From CAXXOK01 sp963663285 (GTDB lineage Bacteria > Bacillota > Clostridia > Christensenellales > Aristaeellaceae): 64,000 bases of DNA. The notes under the pieces were generated by a model. That model was not told the DNA's origin and did not search any database. It was given only the letters and a program-made list of their open reading frames with translations. Every line of letters starts with the position of its first letter. Position 1 is the stretch's first letter. This document shows positions 26,838-37,900 of the stretch, piece by piece. The DNA is taken from positions 1,240,001-1,304,000 of the forward strand of contig CAXXNI010000002.1 of assembly GCA_963663285.2 (NCBI GenBank), in the 5' to 3' direction. The position numbers and the translations under genes were made by a program.

Positions 26838-26929
26838 TGCCATTTCGGTCTGTAACCGGTGCAACCCCAACGGAATATTCCGTGCAGGAAAACTAGAATC
26901 ACGATTATTTTCACGATGGAGGTTACGCG

Positions 26930-28006
26930 ATGAACCAATCTGCGCAAGCCCGGCAGCGCTACCCCTATCTGGATTTTCTACGAATTTTGGCAGCATTTCT
27001 GGTCATTGTCAACCACACCAACAGTCTGGTTTTTATAAGTCTAACGCCGGAGAATGGCACATGGTGGTTTTCGGTCCTCTGGTATTATCTTAGTAAAATT
27101 GCCGTACCCTTGTTTGTAATGGTCTCCGGTGCGTGTTTACTGCCCAGGCAGGATACCTACCGTAAAGCATTTTCCCGCTTCTTCCGTATCCTGATGGTGC
27201 TTGTGCTTTTTTCATACGCCTACTATCTGGTTGCACTTATCCAAACCGGTTGGTCGTGGAACGCAGCTATCAATATCCCTTCATTTATCGCCTCTATATG
27301 GCAAAAACGAATCACCGATTCCTATTGGTATTTATACTTCTATCTGGGGCTTATGGTTATGCTTCCTGTTTTACAGCGTTTAGCCAGCGCCATGAAGAAG
27401 CGGGACATCGAGTATTTTATGGGGGTGTCCTTCCTCACGTTTGCTGTATGGCCGTTGATTACCCACTATGTACCAGCGCTGGCCATACCGGATTATTATG
27501 ATGTATCCCTGTTCGGCGTTTTCATCGGGCTATTTTTTGCAGGGCATTATTTACATACGCATATCAAACAAGGCGGCGGCAAAGCACTCAATTTGTTTAT
27601 TATTGTTGTCACGCTGGCTGCTTCTTTGGCCTTAACGGTCATCGAATACGCGCGCGTAGATACCGGTGCAAAGTACTGGTTTATGGACGAGCGAACCGCG
27701 CCTTCCATTTTTGTAATTCTATGTGCCATGGCTGTTATGCTGCTTGCTAAGCAATTATTTGCCCTGCGTGCTCCGCTTTCACCAAAAAGCATAAAGCGTT
27801 GGGCTGTTGTCGGCGGCTGCGCTTTTGGCATTTATCTGCTACAGGATCTGATCATCGCGCAAACCCGTTATCGGCTTTTTACACCGCTATGTCAGCTGAT
27901 TAATCCATGGCTGGCTGCACTTGTATGGGAAGCGATTGTATTTGCTCTGGCATTCATCCTCGTATGGCTGCTAAAAAAGATACCACTGTTACGCAGAATT
28001 TTATAG
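26930..28006 (+). CDS. Acyltransferase-3 family membrane protein
   Basis: This 358-residue protein has about ten membrane helices and the family opening RYPYLDFLRILAAFLVIVNH with the conserved R and catalytic-type H, then KIAVPLFVMVSGACLL and LYFYLGLMVMLPVLQ. Acyltransferase-3 proteins (OafA/WecH-like) move acetyl or other acyl groups onto extracellular or lipid-linked glycans. ATGGAGG lies about ten bases before the ATG. The next gene encodes an O-antigen-ligase-like protein, so it probably modifies a surface polysaccharide; the target is inferred. Confidence 0.88.
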   Translation: MNQSAQARQRYPYLDFLRILAAFLVIVNHTNSLVFISLTPENGTWWFSVLWYYLSKIAVPLFVMVSGACLLPRQDTYRKAFSRFFRILMVLVLFSYAYYLVALIQTGWSWNAAINIPSFIASIWQKRITDSYWYLYFYLGLMVMLPVLQRLASAMKKRDIEYFMGVSFLTFAVWPLITHYVPALAIPDYYDVSLFGVFIGLFFAGHYLHTHIKQGGGKALNLFIIVVTLAASLALTVIEYARVDTGAKYWFMDERTAPSIFVILCAMAVMLLAKQLFALRAPLSPKSIKRWAVVGGCAFGIYLLQDLIIAQTRYRLFTPLCQLINPWLAALVWEAIVFALAFILVWLLKKIPLLRRIL

Positions 28007-28080
28007 CTGTATTTTCTGTTTTTAACACCCATCCAACATTAATTTGTTATAAAACCTATCTATATGGAGGTAATTCACTG

Positions 28081-29514
28081 ATGAATCTGTTCAACGCCCA
28101 GCAAGGCCGCAACTGGAAGAAGTATGTAGTACTCTATGTTGTTTTTGTAATCGCCCTTTTATTGACCCGGTTGGTTTTTTGGGTTATGCCCAATTACCAA
28201 AGCCGGGTCGGTTTAATTTATTTGTGGCCCGCCGCCATAACAGCATTCACCTTCCTTGCGTTTGCAGCTTATGAGGGCCGCATCAGGGGAGTATGGGTTT
28301 CTTCTGCCCTTACGTTATGGCTGCTGGTTGTGAACATCATCAACGGCGACTACGGGTTTGAATATAACCTGACCTTTTGCCTGGGCGTATTAATCAGCAT
28401 CGGGGTTGGATTCCCCCTGTTTTTTCTGATTCAGCCAACTTGGCACCGCCGGGTGCTGTGGTTAGTTGGTGGACTTTATGTGGCTGCTATGCTTCTGGTT
28501 GCGCTATTCAGCCTGTATGCAGCATTGAACGATATATTGATTGCCTCGCCCTTTACAGAGTACTTGCTGGGTATACAAACCGGACGGTTATACGTATTCA
28601 ACACTCATCCCAATGAAGTTGCAGCCGCCTTCAATATTGCGTTTCAATTGTGTTTACTATTTACATTGCTAACAAAACACCGCTGGATAAAAGCGCTTTT
28701 TTTCCTTGGCGCGGCTGTCTTTTACGCTATAATCTCCACGACCATCTCCCGTACCTCCATGATCATCGTCTCTCTCAGCGGTGGTTTTTACCTTTTTATT
28801 CAACTGTCGCAGTTACGTTGGTTCAAGCACCGCTTACTCTCTTTTGTTACTAGAGGTATAGCCGGTTTAGCCTTAACCGTGCTTCTGTTCTTCTGTTTTG
28901 CGCCTGTGATGTCCGCTATTGACAGTTACCATCCCACACAGGCAAAAACTATGGTGACTTCCGCTTTGGCAGATGATACAGCCGACGCACAAAACGACTC
29001 AGTTCAAAATGTATCCGTAGTCACAACCGAACCGGCAACCAGCGATTTAGAAACCCGCAGCCTGCTGCGCGATCTGCCTACTTTCACCGGACGCACCGAC
29101 ATCTGGGGTGCTGCCATCGACTATATCCGTCTACGTCCGATAACGCTATTGATTGGCCAAACCGACGCACAGGTCGCCAGAGTTCCTCACAAGATGCTAG
29201 GTTGGGACGTTTATCACCAGCATAATGTTTGGGTGGAAATATTACTGCTTGGCGGTCTCCCCGGCTTGCTGTTATACGCCATCCTGATTGTGAAAGTGCT
29301 GGTATCCGATTTCCAACTGCTGGCGGTTCCCGGGACAAATGAAAAATGGCAGCGTTATCTTGCGGGGATAACACTGCTCATGATGCTCAATGGGTTCACC
29401 GAAATCTACCCCAGTTGGTCCGGTAATATTATGGATTTAATGTTTTTCATCCTACTCGGCGCTGCTGTGAATGTTGCAACCGCCCGTAAAGAAGCGTTAC
29501 GCTCTGCCGCTTAA
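28081..29514 (+). CDS. O-antigen ligase / Wzy-like polysaccharide polymerase
   Basis: The 477-residue protein has about ten to twelve membrane helices and a large external loop containing FTGRTDIWGAAIDYI and VYHQHNVWVEILLLGGLPG, the Wzy_C/WaaL-type motif with the conserved R and H. Family members join or polymerise undecaprenyl-linked glycans outside the membrane. In a cell-wall context it may polymerise or attach a surface polysaccharide. ATG 28081 has TGGAGG upstream; a longer frame overlaps the acyltransferase gene without such a site. Its stop shares the TTAA at 29511-29514 with the convergent gene. Confidence 0.85.
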   Translation: MNLFNAQQGRNWKKYVVLYVVFVIALLLTRLVFWVMPNYQSRVGLIYLWPAAITAFTFLAFAAYEGRIRGVWVSSALTLWLLVVNIINGDYGFEYNLTFCLGVLISIGVGFPLFFLIQPTWHRRVLWLVGGLYVAAMLLVALFSLYAALNDILIASPFTEYLLGIQTGRLYVFNTHPNEVAAAFNIAFQLCLLFTLLTKHRWIKALFFLGAAVFYAIISTTISRTSMIIVSLSGGFYLFIQLSQLRWFKHRLLSFVTRGIAGLALTVLLFFCFAPVMSAIDSYHPTQAKTMVTSALADDTADAQNDSVQNVSVVTTEPATSDLETRSLLRDLPTFTGRTDIWGAAIDYIRLRPITLLIGQTDAQVARVPHKMLGWDVYHQHNVWVEILLLGGLPGLLLYAILIVKVLVSDFQLLAVPGTNEKWQRYLAGITLLMMLNGFTEIYPSWSGNIMDLMFFILLGAAVNVATARKEALRSAA

Positions 29515-29744
29515 TCTTCCCATGCCGCCAGCACGGCTTCCGCTGCTGCAATCATGGCGCTTTGTGACATATCTTTCACCTGTCCGCGGCCCGTCCAATC
29601 GTTACCTTGGCAGGTATACATACTTTCCAAAAGTCCGGTGAGAAAGTTTTTATCAAATGTGTCATCCTCTGACTTGCGCAGCATAAAGTTATGATAAGCA
29701 TTATCAAATGCGTCGTCATAAACATTTTGCAAGTGATCGTCCAT
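29511..29744 (-). CDS. Small acidic protein of unknown function
   Basis: This 77-residue acidic protein is probably cytoplasmic and helical (DDHLQNVYDDAFDNAYHNF, then GNDWTGRGQVKDMSQSAMI, AAAEAVLAAWED). It has no signal peptide or membrane segment. I have an impression that short proteins with the W-x-G-R-G-x-x-K-D ... A-x-x-A pattern occur in other clostridia, but cannot name a family. GGGGAGGG precedes the ATG, and a TTGCCG-17-TATAAT promoter lies upstream. It converges on the ligase gene with overlapping stop codons. Confidence 0.65.
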   Translation of the reverse strand: MDDHLQNVYDDAFDNAYHNFMLRKSEDDTFDKNFLTGLLESMYTCQGNDWTGRGQVKDMSQSAMIAAAEAVLAAWED

Positions 29745-29817
29745 GGTGCTGAGCCCTCCCCTATTCGTTATCTGCCGGTGTCCGGCAAAAACAGCCGATA
29801 CTATCCGGCCAGATTGT

Positions 29818-29846
29818 ATTATACCCATTTTTTTAGTTTTCGGCAA
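29818..29846 (-). promoter_or_regulatory. Promoter of the small acidic protein gene
   Basis: On the minus strand, TTGCCG (29841-29846), a 17-base spacer and TATAAT (29818-29823). Confidence 0.6.
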
Positions 29847-29948
29847 TGTAGTCCTTGCTGCCATGTATGGGTTTGTATTGGTTGACAGCTGGATAATACG
29901 GATTTCACTTGCAACAAAAAACCCCTCAAAAAAACACAGTAACCCAAC

Positions 29949-29977
29949 AAAGCCGCTGCAATAAACACAGCGGCTTT
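29949..29977 (-). terminator. Terminator-like hairpin after the GH43 gene
   Basis: AAAGCCGCTG and CAGCGGCTTT flank a nine-base loop about 30 bases past the GH43 stop. The T-tract is weak. Confidence 0.6.
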
Positions 29978-30008
29978 GCCAGTCCTATTTGCCAGCCAGA
30001 TAAGGGTA

Positions 30009-31523
30009 TCATGCCATCATCTTCTCATCGCCTGATTCGCTTTGGTATTCACAGCGGAAATTTGTGAACTCCGCACGATTGAATCCACAAGCATACAAGC
30101 CGATCATCACACCGGTAAAGCCGCCAGCGACTTCTGAGGACAAATACCTTGTTTGTGCTGTGCCAAGCATTACTTCTTCGCCATGAATCAATACAGCGAA
30201 TGTATACCGCAGCTTATCCGCCCGTACGATCAACGTCGCTTCATCTGCCCCAAGTGGAATTTGTTTTTCCACAGACTTAATATCGCCAATGTTCAGGCGT
30301 TCCAGCGCTTCCCATCCGGTTGCGGTTTTTCGGACCGCCACATCATAATGATGGTTTTCATCCATCAGCATTGTAATTCCGGCTTCGCCTGCAGCAGCCT
30401 TTATCTGGCAGCGAATTTCCGCAGTAAATTCTTTCTGCCGGAGACCAATAAATGTAGGTGAATCTACATCATCCAAAGTTACGTTTGTCCCGGTCAGTAT
30501 CAGCTTATCCTGCCCGAGGGAATAATTATCTTGATGAGGAATCCGCAAATAGCACCAGTCCAAATCCCACGTAGTGTTTGCAAACGTATACAGCATCTTT
30601 TTCTGCTGTGCTTGCGTATCCGGCAAACGATCTGTATCAAATACCTTGCGAACCGTCCCCTTTTCGCCTGCTTCCATCCATCCATCTTCGGTAAAGGTTA
30701 CCGGCGTTAAAAAAGTTTCCCGTCCCAAATGGTGGTACGTTAGGTACTTTTCAATTTGGCGGAACCCCAAATGCAAAAGCCACCAGTTTCCATAACCATC
30801 CTGTATCAAATCGCCATGGCCTACCCCTTGCACTTCGTATCCCCCAAGGTTACGGTTAGTCAGCACAGGATTAAACGGACAGCTTGCATAACCACCGTTC
30901 GGACGGTTGCTTCTCGCCAACGTAACCATGTGGCCATATTCCGTTCCGCCTTCCGCACAAAGCAGATAATACCAATTGCCTACACGGTAAATATGCGGCC
31001 CTTCTAAATAGCGGCCGCCTGACCCTGTCCATATGGTATGGCGCGGTGAAAGCCTTTCTCCAGTGGTAATGTCGATTTCACACTGCACGATTCCCGCTAC
31101 ACCTTCGTCGTCCGAACCGTTGCTGATAAAGTAAGTATGGCCTTGATCAAAGTAAAGCGTCGGGTCAATACCGCCTTGATCCACAAAAACAGGGTCCGAC
31201 CACTCGCCATAAATATTATCAGTCCACACATAAAAATTACGATGTAAGGTATCATTTGTCGTTACCATATAAAAACGCCCTTCATGGTAACGAATAGTCG
31301 GGGCGAAAACTCCGCCGGAGCTATTAATATGGTTCAATTCTATCTGTTCGGGTCGCGTAAGGCAATGCCCAATCTGCTTCCATGTAAGCAGATCATCACT
31401 TTCAAACAACGGCACCCCAGGGAAATACTGCATAGAGCTGCAAACCAGATAATACTTACCCTGCGCCTCACATACGCTTGGGTCCGGATAAAATCCTCGG
31501 ATAACAGGGTTTTCAATTCTCAT
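30009..31523 (-). CDS. GH43 family glycoside hydrolase (xylosidase/arabinofuranosidase type)
   Basis: The 504-residue cytoplasmic enzyme (no signal peptide) opens with ENPVIRGFYPDPSV, the GH43 start with the catalytic-base aspartate. GGVFAPTIRYHEGRFYM and GGIDPTLYFDQG follow, then RYLEGPHIYRVGNWYYLL, which holds the general-acid glutamate. A C-terminal beta-sandwich (~320-495) resembles the GH43 C2/concanavalin-like domain. It probably trims xylose or arabinose from imported oligosaccharides. ATG 31523 is preceded by GAAGGAGAG at 12 bases. A frame extending upstream to 31631 adds residues not expected of GH43. No transporter is adjacent. Confidence 0.9.
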   Translation of the reverse strand: MRIENPVIRGFYPDPSVCEAQGKYYLVCSSMQYFPGVPLFESDDLLTWKQIGHCLTRPEQIELNHINSSGGVFAPTIRYHEGRFYMVTTNDTLHRNFYVWTDNIYGEWSDPVFVDQGGIDPTLYFDQGHTYFISNGSDDEGVAGIVQCEIDITTGERLSPRHTIWTGSGGRYLEGPHIYRVGNWYYLLCAEGGTEYGHMVTLARSNRPNGGYASCPFNPVLTNRNLGGYEVQGVGHGDLIQDGYGNWWLLHLGFRQIEKYLTYHHLGRETFLTPVTFTEDGWMEAGEKGTVRKVFDTDRLPDTQAQQKKMLYTFANTTWDLDWCYLRIPHQDNYSLGQDKLILTGTNVTLDDVDSPTFIGLRQKEFTAEIRCQIKAAAGEAGITMLMDENHHYDVAVRKTATGWEALERLNIGDIKSVEKQIPLGADEATLIVRADKLRYTFAVLIHGEEVMLGTAQTRYLSSEVAGGFTGVMIGLYACGFNRAEFTNFRCEYQSESGDEKMMA

Positions 31524-31710
31524 ACTATGTTCATTCTCTCCTTCATTTCCAACATTGATTCCAATAAAAACCTGATTAACAACGGATTTGTTATGTTCTG
31601 TACTTTTCTCCTTCCCAACAATTCGACCCATACCTTTGTCTATTCCTGCTGCGGCAGCTGTGATTTAAAACTTATCTGCACCGTTTCCAAATTCTAGGTG
31701 TGTATTCGTT

Positions 31711-31775
31711 TGTAAGAATTTTGTTGCTATAGAACCCTGTTTGATACTTTACAACATTAATATACAATTCTTACA
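31711..31775. repeat. Inverted repeat flanking the GH43 promoter
   Basis: TGTAAGAATT (31711-31720) and AATTCTTACA (31766-31775) are exact inverted copies 55 bases apart centre to centre. One arm lies just upstream of the -35 and the other just downstream of the -10. They look like operator half-sites. Confidence 0.55.
31726..31754 (-). promoter_or_regulatory. Possible GH43 promoter
   Basis: TTGTAA (31749-31754), a 17-base spacer and TATAGC (31726-31731) on the minus strand. A leader of about 195 bases would follow. Confidence 0.4.
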
Positions 31776-31850
31776 GTCTACTGCTTTCAGCTTAGTTGTT
31801 CTTGGATTGTAAGCATTAATAACAGTCAATATCCCTATCCATCAAACGGC

Positions 31851-31882
31851 AAGAGACCCGGCTTACTACCAGCCGGGTCTCT
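31851..31882 (-). terminator. Terminator of the giant surface protein gene
   Basis: AAGAGACCCGGCT and its complement flank a six-base loop about 40 bases past the stop. The T-tract is short. Confidence 0.65.
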
Positions 31883-31920
31883 TGCGTGCTAATGATTAAT
31901 CATGTATGGCGTTTCCGTTT

Positions 31921-34900
31921 TCAACCGCCTGTATGGATGTGTTCATCATCCGCAACAATCATTTGATTGTCTAACCAGCCAACCGCCGTCTCGCTTCCAT
32001 CCGGATTGGTCATGGAATGATAACTTTCTACGGCGGCGGCAATATCGCCAAGATTTTGATTGTTCACCGACACATCCACATAGGTTTCCGAAGCGTTGGT
32101 CAATGCACCGCGGCATAGCATACGGTTCAGCATAACTACCGCTTCTTCACGAGTGATGACCCGGTTCGGCCGGAACGTACCGTCCGCATATGGAGTGATA
32201 AGACCGTAACGATACGCCTCCTCAATGGTACTGCGCGCTGAACTGTTTTGAATATCCGTAAAGTGGTACAGCAGCGGCTGGATATAGTACGAACGCTGAA
32301 TATTCAGATATTTGGCAATCATCGTTACAAACGTCGCACGCGTCATTACCTGCTCCGGTTTAAACTCCGTACTTGTGTATCCCCTCATAAATCCGGTATC
32401 GGTAATTGCCCGGATCGCTCCGGCGTATTTGCTGCCGGGCTCAACATCCGTAAAGGCAGTTTGTGTGTTCTCCGTATCCAGCCCCATAATCGAAGCGAAA
32501 ATGAATGCGGCATCGCCACGTGTAATCATGCCGGATGGTGAGAAACTGCCGTTTGTGCCGGTCGGGAAATAGGCTTCCTGCACACTGGCACGGGTACGGG
32601 ATGCAACAATTATTGTTTTAAATGAAGTATCGTCCGCTGTTGCAGTGGGCAGCTCGCTGCTTATAATCCGGGCTGTAATTGTCTTGCTTGCTTCCGATAC
32701 TTCATCTCCAATTGCTGATGTGCGAAGCATAATCCGTATCGTACGGATTTCGCCCGGCTGCAGGTTTGACACTCTCCAGAGTATCTCGTGCTGAAACGCG
32801 CTTTCATTCCACTGCGGCAACAGACGAAGCAGCGCTGTTCTGTGCCACACCGAGAGCATGGTAAACACTTCGCCCCCGTTGCTTTCCTGCACAGTCATTC
32901 CCTGCGGAATGCCCACCACAATAGTAGCCGCAGGTAATACCTTATCGGATTTATTGCCATAGGTAATTGTGCAGCCAAGATAACTGTTTTCCAGTGTACG
33001 GTTTTGATCCGTACTTACATAGATGCCGGTATCGAAGAAGGATAGCGTATCTTCTTCATCATCGTCACTGTCATCGTCATCATCCGCTGCTTCTTCCACC
33101 GGTGTCATAGCGAAATTGTAGTTCACAATAGTATCGCCAACCGCAATGGGCGTGCTGCTATTGTTGAAGGTTTCATAACCGGTTTTGGTCGCTATGATAT
33201 AGTAGTCCGCATTGGGGTACACCATAAAGGCATATTGTCCGCCGCCATCCGACAACTGGGGATTGCTGTTGTCCGCAGGCGGGAAGTTTTCCACTGCCGG
33301 AAGCGCTACCAGTGTATTGGGCGTTTTCCCGCTGGCTATATTGCGCGAGGTATTGGCATAGTAAAGTTTCACCAACGCGCCAGACACCACAGCCCCTGTC
33401 TTTTTATCCGTAATAACACCATAGGGGTCAATTAACACTTCGCTAACGTTGGTTTCGCCGCTGCTGCTTATAGCAATATCACGGCTGCCGACAATGATCC
33501 GCTCGCCGCCTGCATATTCATAATATACATTCAGCGTATAAGCCCCCTCGGAAAGATTGTTTGCGGAGAATACACCACTTGAAGCATTTAAAGTAACATT
33601 GCTATGAGTGCCGCCACCAACAATCTCCATAGACAGTCCAGCGCCAATCAGCGCTCCGCAGGAACAAGATTGTCCGCTCTGGTTTTGCAATGTAACAATA
33701 CCGATAGCGGATTTGGAAGGCTTACTGCTCTCCCCTCCTGTGCCGGTAATATTGCCTACCGGTACAGTTTGCTCAAATGTTACCGGCGTCTCCGTGCCTC
33801 CCACATTAACGGGTTTGGTAATGCTGATGTTATAATCCACATCACCCTTGGGGATCGCGATTTTGTAACGTCCGTTTGCGCCTGTGATCACCGTCTCGCT
33901 GAAGTCGATCGTTCCATCTCCGTCAAAGTCCTTATACACGGTAACTGTTGCACCTTGAACGGGCTTGTTATCGTGATCGCCATCCGTAACGATGCCTTCC
34001 ACAAAGCCCGGCGCAAACCGCTCGTAGATCACCGCTGTTCCGTACAGTTTCTTATCGTCGTCTTTTACACGTACCTGGATGGGTATGCTTAATTCCTCAG
34101 CCCCCGATAATTTTTCGGAGATAAAGGTCACGCTGCACATTCCATCACTGCCGGTAACCGCAGTGCTGGTTCCGCCTTTGAAGGTTCCAGCCTCGCAAGC
34201 AAACGTAACCAGCACACCGCTGATCGGCTGCCCGTAATCATCCGTTATGGTAGCGGTTAAAACCGCTTCCGACTTGCCATCGCCAAGAATAACCGATGGT
34301 TCTGCTGTAAACACTAGGTTGAACTTGGAAAGCAGTATATCCTGTGTGATGGTTCCCGAAGGATCCGTAGCAAACGATATCTGTGTTGTAACCGTATTAT
34401 CCGGGTAACCCTCCGCCGATGCGACGATGTACACATCCTCGCTGCTTACGGTAAGCCCTGCGAATCGGTAAATACCGTCGTCCCCAACCGTCATTGCTGC
34501 AAGTTCACTGCCGTTATGATCCAGCAGCCGTACCGCGGCTCCGGCAATGGGGGTATCGGTTTTCGCATCCAACACGGCACCTGTGAGCACCAGGTCGCTG
34601 CTGCCAACCACATTGATAGTTACCTGCTGTACCGCGCTGGTATCTACGCCACCGTTTGCTATGCCGCCATCATCCCGAAGTGTAATCGATATAATGGCCG
34701 TACCGCTGAAGAAGCTGGAGGGTGTAAAGGAAAGCGTCCCGTCTGCGCTGATTACCGGCTGCACATCGAATAGCTGCGTCTTATCCACGTCTACGGTGAA
34801 GCTGAGTCCCTGCGTTGCTTCATCCTCCGGCCCGGCAGAAATTCCCGTTGCCCAAGCCGCAGCGGCATAGGCTCCCGTGCCAATGCCGACAGATACGTCG

Positions 34901-37900
34901 TCGCCTGCTGTGAATACGGGAGCATCGTTTACAGCGTTGACGTAGATGGTAAAGGTATGTTCTATGGATGTATCCATTCCGCCATTTGCCGTACCGTCAT
35001 CATCTTTTAATACGACCGTAGCCATTATAGAACCGCTTATGTTCTCCTCCGGGGTAAAGCTGATCCACCCGGTATGCTCGTCTATGGAAGGCTGCGTGGT
35101 AAATAGTTCCGTACCGTTGCTGACAACCAGAGACGAATCATCCACTGTCATGGAGAAGGTGTACGTCTGTGATTCATTCAAGGGGCCTGCCGATGCTGTG
35201 TCATACACGATCCATGCCGCGGAATAATCACCGGAATCCTCATTAACCGAGATATCCCCAATTTCTTCAAAGACAGGGCGATCGTTAACGGATTTGACCG
35301 TAATGGTAAAGGTGTGCTCAAGTGATGTATCCACACCGCCATTGTCCGTTCCGTCGTTATCCTTGAGCACAACGGTAATCTGTGCGCTGCCAAAAGCGTC
35401 CTGTGCAGGCGTGAAGCTGATCGCGCCGGTAGCCGGATTGATGGATGGTCCTTCCGTAAAAAGAGTAATTCCATCCGTTACAACCGTCTTCGTGATGATG
35501 TACTGGTACGTTTGGTCTTCGTTTGCAGGCCCGATAAAGCGGGAGCTTTCTTCCGCCCACGCCTGGCTGTAACTGCCGCAATCTTCCAATACGGTAATGT
35601 CGCCAGTGTCCGTAAATGAAGGCTGATCATTTACAGCGTTAATGGTAATGGTAAACGAGTGCTCCGTATGGGCAGCACCATCGGACAGGCTTACGGTAAC
35701 CTGTGTTGTTCCAAAGGCGTTAGCCGCAGGTGTAAAGGTAAGCTTGCCGTTTGTCGTTATTTGCGGCTGAGTGCTGAACAAAGCTGTGTTTTCAGCGGTA
35801 ACGGTGAAGGCAAGTTCTTCATCCGCTTCATCCGTTCCGCCACCTGCGGATAAGCTCGTCGCGAATGCGTCATTCTGATAAGCTCCGCTGTCTTCATTGA
35901 CCGTTACGTTGCCCGCAAGTGTAAAGACAGGCGCGTCGTTTACGCTGCTAACAGTGATGACCAGCGTGTGCCCTGCGGATGTATCCACACCGCCGTTGTC
36001 GGTGCCGTCCGTATCCTTCAGGTAAACGGTATAGGTCGCCGATCCATTTGCGTTATCTGCCGGTGTAAAGCTAATTGCACCAGTGCTGGGGTTTATAGCG
36101 GGCTCCGCGCTGAACAGGCTTGTGTTGCCCTGCGTTACCCGTTCCGCTTCGGATTCCACCATTGAGAAAGTGCAATCCGGTGTTTCATTCGCAGGCCCGC
36201 CACTGATACTGGTGGTCTCCACCCAAGGCTGCGCATATACTCCCGAATCTTCCAAAACGGTGATATTGCCACCGTCCGTAAAGACCGGCTGATCGTTGAC
36301 CGACCGAATCACAATGATAAACGTATGCTGTGTAGCATCTATTCCATCGGACAGGGATGCCGTAACAGTAGTCGTACCGTACGCATCCGCCGCAGGCGTA
36401 AAGGTAAGTTTACCCTCGCTTGTCATAGCCGGTTGCTGGCTAAAGAGTGTTTTATTGTCTGCTTCGAGGGTGAAAGCCAGTTCCTGTGTGCTCTCGTCCG
36501 TACCGCCTCCGGTTGTAATGCCGGTTGCATACGTTGCGTTTTCAAAAGCGCCGCTGTCCTCATCCACAGTAACCGTATCGCCAAGTGTAAAGGTTGGAGC
36601 ATCGTTTACCGCACTCACGGTGATGGTGAGGCTATGCGCGGCCGACGTATCCAGCCCGCCATTTGCCGTGCCATCGGCATCCTTCAGGTAAACCATGAAC
36701 ATAGCTGAACCACTTGCGTTTTCCGCAGGCGTGAAGCTGATTGCGCCTGTATCCGGATCAATCGACGGCTCCGTGCTAAACAGGCTTGTATTTCCACTGG
36801 TCACCCGCGCATCCGCATCCTCCACCATGGAGAAAGCATAGGTCTGTTGTTCATTAGCAGGACCGATAAAGATGCTCGCTTCATTTACCCAGGCGCTTGT
36901 GTAATCACCAGAGTCTTCATTTACCGTAATGTTGCCATTTTCGGTAAAGATCGGTTGATCATTCACCGGCTGGATTGTAATCGTGAATGATACCGTATCG
37001 GTTGTATCATCGCCGCCATTTGCGGTTCCGCCATTGTCCTTAAAGGTAACCTCAACCGTTACGACACCGTATGCATCCGCCTTCGGCGTATAGGTGAGAA
37101 CACCAAGCGGCGATACCGTCGGTAAGCCACCCGAAGTAAACCATTCGGGGTGATCGTTTTGCGTTACGACCGTCAATATCTGATCGTTCTCATTTACAGG
37201 GCCTTTCCCAATATCCGTTGCCCAGTTCACCACGGTTTGCGGGCCGCAATCCTCCAGCACCGTTTGGTTGCTGCCGGCTGTGAAGGTTGGCACATCGTTC
37301 ACGGCGTTTACGATGATCTCAAAACTATCGTACGTTGTATTCGTACCGTCGAATACCGTTACTTGTACCGTCGCCGTTCCATACGCATCCGCAGCAGGCG
37401 TAAAAGTAAGCTTGCCCGTTGTAGTCAGCACAGGTTGGCTGCTAAACAGTGAAGGTTCATCCGGCGTCAGGGTAATTGTCAGCGTTTGTGATGCTTCATC
37501 CGTGCCGCCGCCCGGGGTGATGTTTGTTGCGTAGGTATCGTTTTGATACAAGCCGCTGTCTTCGTTTACCGTTACTGTCTCGCCCAGTGTGATTGTTGGC
37601 ATATCGTTAATAGACGTAACGGTAATCGTCAGTGAGTGCCCGGTAGAAGTATCCAGCCCGCCGCGTTCCGTGCCATCGTTATCTTTCAGATAAACGGTAT
37701 ATGTAGCCGAACCGTTTGCATTCTCCGCAGGCGTGAAGCTGATCGCGCCAGTAGCCGCATCGATTACAGGCTCTACGCTAAACAAGTTGGCATTGCCTTT
37801 GGTTACCCGCTCATCCGTATCCTCTACCATAGAGAAAGCATAGGTCTGTTGTTCATTGGCAGGGCCAACGGTAATGGAGCTTCCCACAACCCAGCCTGCA

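Larger units (their letters stand above)
31524..31850 (-). other. Regulatory region upstream of GH43
   Basis: No gene is visible in these ~330 AT-rich bases. They hold a weak promoter (31726-31754) and a perfect 10-base inverted repeat around it, plus a related TTGTAAGCATTAATAA near 31807. Confidence 0.5.

Noticed and set aside
31524..31631. N-terminal extension of the GH43 protein to 31631
   Set aside because: The family starts at the NPVIRGFYPDPSV region; the extra residues are hydrophilic and unrelated, and ATG 31523 has a usable ribosome site.
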